From Pseudomonadota bacterium (GTDB taxonomy: Bacteria; Pseudomonadota; Gammaproteobacteria; Burkholderiales; Burkholderiaceae): a stretch of 8,156 bases of DNA. The position numbers and the translations under genes are program-made. The stretch spans positions 1-8,156 of the forward strand of contig JAEZQX010000454.1 in NCBI GenBank assembly GCA_023441105.1, given 5' to 3'. Shown here one piece after another: positions 1-5,716 of this stretch. The notes beneath the pieces are model-generated. The model searched no databases and was not told where the DNA came from. It saw only the letters and a program-made list of their open reading frames with translations. Each line of letters starts with the position of its first letter. Positions within the stretch are counted from its first letter, which is position 1.

Positions 1-972
1 CGCCCCGGACTGCTTCACGATCTTGGCCCAGCGGCCAAGATCCTCTTCCAGCAGTTTCGCCAGCTCCGCCGGCGTCCCGTTGGCGATCTCGACACCGGCG
101 GTGGTCAGCTTCTCGCGTGCATCCGGCGATTCCAGCACCTGTTTCATCGCGGCCTGCAACTTCTGGTCGATCTCCGGAGGCAGCCCCTTCGGCGCGAAGA
201 GCGCAAGCCACAGCGTGCCGCCGAAGCCGGGCAGCGTATTCGCGATCGGCGGCACGTCCGGCAGGCTCGGCGTGGGAGTGGCACTGCTCACGCCCAGCGG
301 CACCAGGCGGTTCAGCTTGATGTGCCCGAGAACGGCCGCCGGCGTGGCGAAGGCCATCGAAATCTCGCCGCCGATCACGTCGGTGAGCGCGGCGGCGATG
401 GCGCGATAGGGGATGTGCTGCAGCTCGATGCCGGCATACGAGTTCAGCATCTCGCCCATCAGGTGCGGCAGCGTGCCGTTGCCGGCCGAGCCGAACTGGT
501 AGGCATGGGGCTTGGTCTTGGCCAAGGCGATCAGCTCCGGCAGGGTTTTCGCCGGGAACGACGGACTGACCACCAGCACGTTCGGCACCGAGCCGACCAG
601 CCAGATCGGCGTGAAGTCCTTCACCGGATCGAACCCCGCAGACTTGTACAGCGCGGGGTTGATCGCCATCGTGCTGGAGATGTTGAGCACCAGCGTGTGG
701 CCGTCGGCCGGCGCCTTGGCGGCGGCGACCGTGCCGATGTTGCCGCCGGCGCCGGGCCGGTTCTCGACCACCACCGTGCCCTGCAGCACTTCGGCCAGCT
801 TCGCACCCACGATCCGCGCCACGGCATCGTTGGTGCCCCCCGCACCGGCCGGCACCAGCATGGTGATCGGCCGCGTCGGATAGTCGTTGGCCGACGCACC
901 GGGCGCCCATGCCGAAGTCATTGCCAGTACCAGGCTGCCTGCGATCAGGCCGCGCCTCACTTCTGAAACCAT
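1..972 (-). CDS. Bug/TctC-family periplasmic solute-binding protein (3' end cut by window)
   Basis: This is a periplasmic binding protein of the Bug family (tripartite tricarboxylate transporter receptor, TctC-like), which captures small organic acids for uptake. Reading from the ATG at 972, 324 codons are open to the window edge. The last visible residues, WAKIVKQSGA, are typical of the very end of this family, so only a few residues are missing. Residues 1-28 form a Sec signal peptide: basic MVSEVRRG, a hydrophobic core, and ASA cleavage before NDYPTRPI. The mature start has the family hallmarks: the loop PAGAGGTND at 41-49, ENRPGAGGNIG at 70-80, then GHTLVLN. Upstream GGGGGAG lies very close to the ATG. 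It is the second gene after the dehydrogenase, on the same strand with a 98-bp gap, so it is probably co-transcribed. The ligand is unknown. No TctA/TctB membrane subunits are visible, so transport may depend on subunits encoded elsewhere. Confidence 0.93.
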   Translation of the reverse strand, partial: MVSEVRRGLIAGSLVLAMTSAWAPGASANDYPTRPITMLVPAGAGGTNDAVARIVGAKLAEVLQGTVVVENRPGAGGNIGTVAAAKAPADGHTLVLNISSTMAINPALYKSAGFDPVKDFTPIWLVGSVPNVLVVSPSFPAKTLPELIALAKTKPHAYQFGSAGNGTLPHLMGEMLNSYAGIELQHIPYRAIAAALTDVIGGEISMAFATPAAVLGHIKLNRLVPLGVSSATPTPSLPDVPPIANTLPGFGGTLWLALFAPKGLPPEIDQKLQAAMKQVLESPDAREKLTTAGVEIANGTPAELAKLLEEDLGRWAKIVKQSGA

Positions 973-1004
973 GTCTCCCCCACCCTACCTTCGATTCGAA
1001 ACAG

Positions 1005-1046
1005 GAGCCGCGAACGGCTCACGCAACGGCAGCGCCGGACGCTGCC
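1005..1046 (-). other. Two tandem hairpins between the dehydrogenase and Bug genes
   Basis: The short gap contains two perfect inverted repeats. In transcription order on the minus strand, the first is a 7-bp stem with a 5-nt loop (arms 1040-1046 and 1028-1034, CGCTGCC/GGCAGCG). The second is a 6-bp stem (arms 1015-1020 and 1005-1010) with a TTCG tetraloop. Neither is followed by a T-run, so they are not canonical terminators. They could protect or partly attenuate the mRNA between a cytoplasmic enzyme and an abundant periplasmic protein. That function is inference. Confidence 0.45.
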
Positions 1047-1070
1047 TTCAAGCCCGTCGATCCAGGCCCG

Positions 1071-2156
1071 TCAAGTCAACGCGCTGCAGATCGCCTTGGT
1101 GATGTCGGTCGTCGACGACTTGCCGCCGACGTCGCGCGGCAGCACACGACCTTCGCTCATCACCGTCTCGACCGCCCGCTCGATGCGGGTCGATGCTTCC
1201 GTCAGGGCGGTGTCGCCCTTGCGGTCGCCCAGCCACTTCAGCATCATGGCGCCGGCGAGGATGGTGCCGATCGGGTTGGCGACGTTCTGGCCGGCGATGT
1301 CCGGCGCCGAACCGTGCGCCGCCTGGAAGAAGCCGTTGTTGTCGCCCAGTTCCGCCGACGGCGACATGCCCATGCCGCCGACGCTCACCGCGCCGAGGTC
1401 GGAGATGATGTCGCCGAACATGTTCTCGGTCACGATCACGTCGTAGAAGTCCGGCCGCTTGACCATGTGCACCATGATCGCGTCGGCGTAGGCGTAGTCG
1501 GTCTCGATGTCCGGATAGTCCTTGGCGACGTCGTCGAACACCTTGCGAAAGAAGGCATAGCTGCGCAGCACGTTGGCCTTGTCGCAGCAGGTCACGCGGC
1601 GCTTGCCGTCCTTGAGCGCGCCGTTGCGCTTGCGCGAGAGCTCGAACGCCTGGCGCACGATCCGCTCGGTGCCCTGGCGGGTGACGACCATCGTGTCGGT
1701 GGCGATCTGGTCGTGCAGCAGGTTGCCGCCGCCGCGCGCGGCATAGAGGCCTTCGGTGTTCTCGCGCAGGATCACGTAGTCGATCGAGCCGGCGTCGCGG
1801 CCGCGCAGCGGCGAGACGACGTTCGGATAGAGCTTGATGGGACGGACGTTAGCGTAGATGTCGAGCCGGAAGCGCAGCTTGAGCCCGAACTCGATGCCGG
1901 CCTCGGTGCCATCCGGATAGACCACGCCCGGGATGCCCGCCGCCCCGTGCAGGATGGCGTCGGCCTTGGCGCAGGCCTGGAAGGTCTCCTCCGGCAGCGC
2001 GGTGCCGGTCTTCTGGTAGTGGACCGCGCCTGCCGGCAGGTCGACGAGGTCGAAGCGGCTGGCGCCGGCCGCCTGGGTCACCACCTGGACGGCGGAATCG
2101 CACACCTCGGGGCCGATGCCGTCACCGCGCACTACTGCAATCTGGTACTTGGACAA
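1071..2156 (-). CDS. Isocitrate/isopropylmalate dehydrogenase-family NAD-dependent decarboxylating dehydrogenase
   Basis: This 361-residue protein has the usual length of the beta-decarboxylating dehydrogenase family, which oxidises and decarboxylates 2-hydroxy acids carrying a beta-carboxylate to 2-oxo acids using a divalent metal. The N-terminal GDGIGPE is at 11-17. Substrate arginines are R95, R105 and R131, the catalytic pair is Y138 and K193 (in CDKANV), and metal aspartates are D225, D249 and D253 (NMFGDIISD). HGSAPDIAG at 281-289, with Asp at 286, predicts NAD rather than NADP. The specificity segment is RENTEGLY (131-138), as in isocitrate, homoisocitrate or D-malate-type enzymes, not the RELTGG form of leucine-pathway LeuB. 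A biosynthetic LeuB role is therefore unlikely, but the exact substrate is open. The start is a TTG, chosen because MSKYQIAVVRGDGIGPE fits the family N-terminus; no ATG or GTG lies close upstream, and a weak GAGAAG (2161-2166) sits 4 nt away. It is the first gene of an operon with the downstream Bug protein. Confidence 0.93.
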   Translation of the reverse strand: MSKYQIAVVRGDGIGPEVCDSAVQVVTQAAGASRFDLVDLPAGAVHYQKTGTALPEETFQACAKADAILHGAAGIPGVVYPDGTEAGIEFGLKLRFRLDIYANVRPIKLYPNVVSPLRGRDAGSIDYVILRENTEGLYAARGGGNLLHDQIATDTMVVTRQGTERIVRQAFELSRKRNGALKDGKRRVTCCDKANVLRSYAFFRKVFDDVAKDYPDIETDYAYADAIMVHMVKRPDFYDVIVTENMFGDIISDLGAVSVGGMGMSPSAELGDNNGFFQAAHGSAPDIAGQNVANPIGTILAGAMMLKWLGDRKGDTALTEASTRIERAVETVMSEGRVLPRDVGGKSSTTDITKAICSALT

Positions 2157-2194
2157 TTTGCTTCTCGTTGGATTCGGAACCGATTCCCGCCGGA

Positions 2195-2220
2195 TGCAGC
2201 GTCGACGTTCGACGGCTGCA
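2195..2220 (-). other. Long hairpin in the dehydrogenase 5' leader
   Basis: TGCAG (2195-2199) and CGTCGA (2200-2205) pair with TCGACG (2209-2214) and CTGCA (2216-2220). This gives an 11-bp stem with one bulged base and a 3-nt loop. It lies about 40 bp upstream of the TTG start, within the predicted 5' UTR, and has no T-run on either strand. It could be a leader structure affecting translation or the palindromic operator of a second regulator. The sequence does not decide between them. Confidence 0.4.
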
Positions 2221-2305
2221 CCCGGCAGGAGACGGCCTGGTTATGAGGACACTCTGCTTGCGAGCGGGCTCGTGCGTCGTTGCGGCATGCCGAGCCTCTT
2301 GATGT

Positions 2306-2341
2306 TTCAGCTAATATATCAGGCTAAGTTCAAGAAGGGAA
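2306..2341 (-). promoter_or_regulatory. Predicted promoter of the dehydrogenase-Bug operon with AT-rich operator-like box
   Basis: On the minus strand, TATATT (2313-2318) is a good -10 match and TTCCCT (2336-2341) a weak -35, with a 17-bp spacer. The start would be near 2306, leaving a leader of about 150 nt before the TTG. The -10 lies inside CTAATATATCAGG (2311-2323), a 13-mer repeated exactly at 5578-5590 upstream of the dioxygenase genes. Its first 12 bases form a palindrome with one mismatched pair, as expected for a dimeric regulator's site. A regulator bound there would block RNA polymerase. The promoter call is a consensus match by eye. Confidence 0.5.
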
Positions 2342-2946
2342 GTCGCTCATATCTTTCTCGGCAACTCACGTCAGTCCCGGCGTCTCCAGGGTCCATGCGA
2401 AGTGCTCGGCCGTCGGCACTTCCAACGGCAGGGTGCGTTCGCACTTCCGCTTACTGCATCCCCGACCAATCGGGTTCACAAAGCCGAAACTGCACTACGG
2501 CGCGGAAAGGAACCCGACGCGTCGCTGCAGATTTGCGGCTTCCTGAGAAACGGACTCGACACGAACCACCGGGAAGATGCATTGCGAAGGGTGACGTCGA
2601 GTTGGGAAGCCCCTTTTCGTCCCACTCAAAAATAGCAGCGTCGCCTCGATCATGCCTCGGACGCACGATTGAACCACGGGCACACCGAGGTTCCTCACGG
2701 TCCACACGCCTCAGCAGTAGGACCACGTTCTCACCTTTATAAGAAGTAGCGCCGGTCTCAACTAGATTCTGCTGCGAAGCGACAGCTCTCGCGGCAGCGC
2801 CCAACTTCCCTCGGTTTCGCATGCACACCAACCTACACGGCCCCACTTGTCAAGAGAAGCCAGCCGCACCACACTCTCGCTTCACCCAACCTCTTCAAGC
2901 TTGCTTTGTAGGCACCCAGAGAATGCGAATAATCATGGAGAAGGCG
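2342..2946. other. Intergenic stretch without a convincing gene; several short inverted repeats
   Basis: Every open frame here has residue composition unlike a real protein, or lacks a start with a good ribosome site. The visible structure is as follows. A 7-bp inverted repeat has arms GAAGTGC (2399-2405) and GCACTTC (2416-2422). GCACTTCC is repeated directly at 2416-2423 and 2440-2447. A small hairpin, CCCGA-CCAA-TCGGG, is at 2461-2474. An AT-rich TTTATAAG at 2736-2743 could be a -10 for the small gene at 2947, but no good -35 accompanies it. Composition is less GC-rich than the flanking operons, consistent with inserted or decayed DNA. I do not recognise a transposase remnant. Confidence 0.5.
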
Positions 2947-3372
2947 ATGGAAACTAAAAAGTACGACGAGTTAGGATTGATTGCCGCAAAGGGACTGCTA
3001 GCCACAGTCGAAGTTGACACTGAAGCTGGCGAAGCTGGGGGGATTTCCGGCTATGTCGGTGTCCTAGAGAAAAGTCTCGCAGCAGCCGCCGAGCAGCGAT
3101 CCAACTTGATAGCTTCGGTGTACATCAGGGAGCTTGAAAGCGTCAACTTCGGAGAGCCGACATATTCGGCCTTTATCGGTGTAGCCGGATCGGCCGAACT
3201 TCACAAAGCAATTCAAATGGCGATGGAGAAAGCGTTTGGAAGAAGGGCGAGGAGCAGCGATTCAGTAAAGTTCTCAGGGAGCCCCAAGTACCACGTCGAG
3301 GGGCGCCGGATGTGGGAAATCATGGACGCCCTCACCTACTTCACTCACAGCCCCAAGCGAAATAATAAGTGA
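2947..3372 (+). CDS. Small hypothetical protein of atypical composition
   Basis: I do not recognise this 141-residue protein. The ATG at 2947 is preferred because GGAG (2937-2940) sits 6 nt upstream. In-frame ATGs at 2821, 2923 and 2935 lack comparable sites, and the extra residues from 2821 look non-coding. There is no signal peptide or membrane segment, so it should be cytosolic. Visible features are an Ala/Gly/Glu-rich stretch (residues 20-50), a helix-like segment around 82-98 (AELHKAIQMAMEKAFG), a basic patch RRARSS (99-104) and a basic end SPKRNNK. GC is only slightly above 50 percent against roughly two thirds in neighbouring genes. It uses AAA, TTA, CTA and GTA codons, rare around it, which suggests recent acquisition. 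It stands alone on the plus strand between two minus-strand operons. The 199 bp after its stop show no T-tailed terminator. Confidence 0.6.
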   Translation: METKKYDELGLIAAKGLLATVEVDTEAGEAGGISGYVGVLEKSLAAAAEQRSNLIASVYIRELESVNFGEPTYSAFIGVAGSAELHKAIQMAMEKAFGRRARSSDSVKFSGSPKYHVEGRRMWEIMDALTYFTHSPKRNNK

Positions 3373-3571
3373 TTAGGGGCTAGAAAGGCGACTTGATTGC
3401 TTTCACGGCCAAAATGCTGGCTAGAGCCCAACCATTGAAATAGGCGCCATGCGCACGCCAAATTAGCGTAGAGGAGTAGGCACAGCCGGCACCTGCGACG
3501 GACACACGACAGCGACTGGGTGCGTTGCAGGACGGTGTCGCAGGCGCACCAACGCCGCGTGCCGCCCCTCA

Positions 3572-4651
3572 CTACTCCACCATCATCCCCGACGCCTTCA
3601 CGATATCCGCATAGCGCTTGCGCTCGGCATCGATAAACTCGGCGAATTCCTTGGGCGAGCCGCCCACCAGGTCGCCGCCCTGCGAGTCGATGATCTTCTT
3701 CACGCCGTCGGTGTGCGCCGCCTTGGCGACCTCGTCGCTGATCTTCTTCAGCACCGCGGGGGGCATGTCCTTGGGTCCGACCAGGCCGTACCAGGCCACC
3801 GACTGGTAGCCGGGCACACCGGCCTCGTCCACCGTCGGCACGTCGGGATAGCTGCGGCTGCGCGTCTTCGACGACACCGCCAGCGCCTTGAGCTGGCCGG
3901 AGGTGATCTGCTCCTTCGACGTCGGCTGCACGATCATCATGTTGACGTTGCCGCCCAGCACGTCCATCAGCGCCGGCGCCCCGCCCTTATAGGGGATGTG
4001 ATTCATGTCGATCCCGGCCATGTGCGTGAAGAGCGCACCGGCGAGATGTTGCGACGAGCCGTTGCCGCCGGAGGCGTAGGTCAGTCCCTTCGGCTGCTTC
4101 TTCGCCAGGTCGATCAGTTCCTTGAGACTGTTGGCCGGCACCGACGGATGGGTCAACACCAGTTGCGGGAAGGTGGCGATCAGGCTGATCGGCGTGAAGT
4201 CCTTGTCGGCATCGAACGGGATCTTCTTGTAGATCAGCGGATTGATGGCATGGCCCATCGCCACCAGGTGCAGCGTGTAGCCGTCGCCGGGCGACTTGGC
4301 GACCAGGTCGGCAGCAATGATGCCGTTGGCGCCGACCCGGTTCTCGCTCACCACCGGCTGGCCCCAGGCCTGCGACAGGTGCTGGCCGATCGCGCGCGCC
4401 AGCAGGTCAGTGGTGCCGCCGGCAGCGAAGGGGATGATCATGCGGATGGGCTTGTCGGGGTAGTCCGCTTGCGCAAACAGCGGAATCGACGCCAGCGTGA
4501 CGGCCGCCATGCTGGCCCCGATGGCCCGGGGTGTCATGCGCGTCGCTCGAGCTGTCATGCGCGTCATCAGCCTCGTCACTACTTGCGTCGTCACCTGCGC
4601 CACGCTTCGCGCCCGCCCCTGGCCGCAGGCATGCATCCGGTTCCCGTTCAT
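3572..4651 (-). CDS. Bug/TctC-family periplasmic solute-binding protein with long N-terminus
   Basis: This is a second Bug-type receptor, 359 residues from the ATG at 4651. That start overlaps the dioxygenase stop as TGATG and is served by AAGGAGGAG (4660-4668), so the two genes are translationally coupled. The signal peptide core, TPRAIGASMAAVTL, ends in FAQA at residue 62, before DYPDKPIRMIIPFAAGGTTD. Family markers follow: ENRVGANGIIAADLVAK, HIPYKGGAPALMDVLGG and the C-terminal RYADIVKASGMMVE. A 62-residue pre-sequence is long for this family. Residues 1-38 are rich in Arg, Thr and Val and include a repeated TRMTARA/TRMTPRA unit. The true start may be an internal ATG giving a normal signal peptide of about 24-30 residues, though those ATGs have poorer ribosome sites. 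It probably delivers the dioxygenase substrate or a related acid; the ligand is not predictable. Confidence 0.93.
   Translation of the reverse strand: MNGNRMHACGQGRARSVAQVTTQVVTRLMTRMTARATRMTPRAIGASMAAVTLASIPLFAQADYPDKPIRMIIPFAAGGTTDLLARAIGQHLSQAWGQPVVSENRVGANGIIAADLVAKSPGDGYTLHLVAMGHAINPLIYKKIPFDADKDFTPISLIATFPQLVLTHPSVPANSLKELIDLAKKQPKGLTYASGGNGSSQHLAGALFTHMAGIDMNHIPYKGGAPALMDVLGGNVNMMIVQPTSKEQITSGQLKALAVSSKTRSRSYPDVPTVDEAGVPGYQSVAWYGLVGPKDMPPAVLKKISDEVAKAAHTDGVKKIIDSQGGDLVGGSPKEFAEFIDAERKRYADIVKASGMMVE
4532..4565 (-). repeat. 13-bp direct repeat, period 21, in the Bug signal-peptide region
   Basis: TGTCATGCGCGTC (plus-strand reading) occurs at 4532-4544 and 4553-4565. The 21-bp period is exactly seven codons, so the copies encode tandem TRMTARA and TRMTPRA in the region before the signal peptide core. 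Further GTCAC/GTCGTCAC variants continue upstream in the gene. A slippage duplication is the simplest explanation. Each copy supplies an additional in-frame ATG. Confidence 0.7.
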
Positions 4652-5514
4652 CACGCCATCTCCTCCTTCAGGTGGTAGCCGGACGGCGTGCCCTTCACGG
4701 TGGTGCGCTCCAGGTGCCTGCGCTCGCCTTCCTCGTAGTCGCCCAGCGCGACGTGCATGGTGCAGCGGTTGTCCCACAGCACGATGTCATTGGGGCGCCA
4801 CTGGTGGCGATAGACGAACCGCGGCCGGGTGGCATGGCGGCAGAGGTAGTCGATCAGCGGCTTGCTCTCTTCCTCGGTCATGTCGACGAAGCGCGAAACC
4901 TTCTCGCCGATGTACAGCGCCTTCCGGCCGGTCTCCGGATGGACGCGCACCACCGGCTGCGCGATCGGCGGGATCAGGCGCTTGGTCTCCTCGATGCGGT
5001 CCTGGCTGAGGTCGACGATCTTGCGTTGGCCGACATGGACGCCATGCAGGTCCGCGATCAGCCGCTTCATGCCGTCGGACAGCGTGTCGTAGGCCATCGT
5101 CATGTTGGCGAACATCGTGTCGCCGCCCACCGGCGGGATCTCGATGCCGCGCAGCAGCGAGCCGAGCGCCGGCACCAGCGTGAACGACATGTCCGAATGC
5201 CACAGCTGGCCGGTGTACTTCGAATCCGACGGCTTGCCGTTTTCCTTCGGGATGTTGGTCACCAGCAGCAGCTCCGGATACTCCGGATGGCGGTCGCGCG
5301 GCAGCGTGTCGTGGGTATCGAGCTCACCGAAGCGGCGGCTGAAGGCGATGTGCTGCTCGCGGCTGATCTTCTGGTCGCGAAACAGGAGCACGCCGCGCTC
5401 GAGGAAGGCCTTGTGGATCTGCGCGAACTGGTCGTCGCCCACCGGCCGCGAAAGATCGACGCCGACCACCTCGGCGCCAAGGGACCAGGACAGGGGCCGG
5501 ATGCTGATGGCCAT
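4651..5514 (-). CDS. TauD/TfdA-family Fe(II)/2-oxoglutarate-dependent dioxygenase
   Basis: This 287-residue cytosolic enzyme belongs to the family that hydroxylates organic acids such as taurine, alkylsulfonates or aryloxyacetates, usually causing C-S or C-O cleavage, while converting 2-oxoglutarate to succinate and CO2. The iron triad is complete: H106 and D108 in WHSDMSF, and H254 in NRCTMHVALGDY. R266 and R270 in RRHLERTTVKG match the 2-oxoglutarate and substrate arginines of TauD/TfdA. The conserved GGDTMFANM segment is at 130-138. Length is normal for the family. The ATG at 5514 has AGGAG 10 nt upstream, a slightly long spacing. It leads a two-gene operon with the coupled Bug protein. 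No sulfonate ABC transporter is visible, so tauD itself is not claimed; the substrate is more likely an acid carried by the Bug protein. The family call is firm and the substrate unknown. Confidence 0.95.
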   Translation of the reverse strand: MAISIRPLSWSLGAEVVGVDLSRPVGDDQFAQIHKAFLERGVLLFRDQKISREQHIAFSRRFGELDTHDTLPRDRHPEYPELLLVTNIPKENGKPSDSKYTGQLWHSDMSFTLVPALGSLLRGIEIPPVGGDTMFANMTMAYDTLSDGMKRLIADLHGVHVGQRKIVDLSQDRIEETKRLIPPIAQPVVRVHPETGRKALYIGEKVSRFVDMTEEESKPLIDYLCRHATRPRFVYRHQWRPNDIVLWDNRCTMHVALGDYEEGERRHLERTTVKGTPSGYHLKEEMA

Positions 5515-5572
5515 GGAAACTCGTCTCCTGTTGCGGGCCCGCGGCGCTGCCGCTTGCCCTGTTCCTCATGTA

Positions 5573-5607
5573 TGGGACTAATATATCAGGGTCCGATCGC
5601 GACGCAA
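5573..5607 (-). promoter_or_regulatory. Predicted promoter of the tauD-like/Bug operon with the shared 13-bp box
   Basis: On the minus strand, TTGCGT (5602-5607) and TATATT (5580-5585) are separated by 16 bp, a reasonable sigma-70 promoter. Transcription would start near 5573, about 58 nt before the ATG. The -10 lies within CTAATATATCAGG (5578-5590), identical to 2311-2323, and the box sits at the same place relative to the predicted -10 in both promoters. On the plus strand the same AT block gives TAATAT (5579-5584), a poorer -10 for the divergent phytanoyl-type gene. One bound regulator could therefore control both directions. Confidence 0.55.
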
Positions 5608-5620
5608 CCGCCGCGTCGCG
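5598..5620. other. Perfect 8-bp inverted repeat in the divergent control region
   Basis: CGCGACGC (5598-5605) and GCGTCGCG (5613-5620) flank a 7-nt spacer. The left arm covers part of the predicted -35 of the minus-strand operon, and the element lies in the plus-strand leader. It may be an operator or an RNA hairpin. No T-run follows in either direction. Confidence 0.4.
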
Positions 5621-5661
5621 GGGAATCTAAATCGGAATTGCAATCGAGATCGCAGCGCACT

Positions 5662-5679
5662 TGCAGCTCCGCCGCTGCA
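5662..5679 (+). other. Leader hairpin upstream of the PhyH-like gene
   Basis: TGCAGC (5662-5667) and GCTGCA (5674-5679) form a perfect 6-bp stem with a 6-nt loop, about 25 bp before the ribosome site of the downstream gene. Its function is unknown and it could be chance in GC-rich DNA. Confidence 0.3.
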
Positions 5680-5716
5680 GGGATCGCAGCCCCGCTGCCA
5701 GAAAAGGAGACACCGC

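Noticed and set aside
909..2246. Long plus-strand frame opposite the dehydrogenase
   Set aside because: It mirrors the codons of a protein with complete family motifs on the minus strand. Its own translation is His/Asp/Val-rich with no domain.
2451..2726. A minus-strand frame with a GTG start at 2726 and AGGTGAG just upstream, 91 residues
   Set aside because: The start context is tolerable, but the translation matches nothing I know and has the look of random sequence. A profile search or RNA-seq signal would be needed to revive it.
2821..2946. A longer N-terminus for the small orphan gene, starting at 2821
   Set aside because: It has no ribosome site, and the extra residues are rich in His, Pro, Cys and Thr, unlike the rest. 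The ATG at 2947 has GGAG at good spacing.
3518..3550. GGTGCG and CGCACC arms downstream of the second Bug gene as a terminator
   Set aside because: Six base pairs around a 20-nt loop with no T-run is too weak to call.
4651..5514. Naming the dioxygenase taurine dioxygenase (tauD)
   Set aside because: The iron and 2-oxoglutarate residues are shared by the whole TauD/TfdA family, and no tauABC transporter is nearby. Only the family is supported.
2311..5590. The repeated 13-mer as a target-site duplication or attachment site bounding a 3.3-kb mobile element
   Set aside because: The copies sit at matching promoter positions, the enclosed segment has no integrase or transposase, and the second operon inside has the same composition as its neighbours. 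An operator explains them better.
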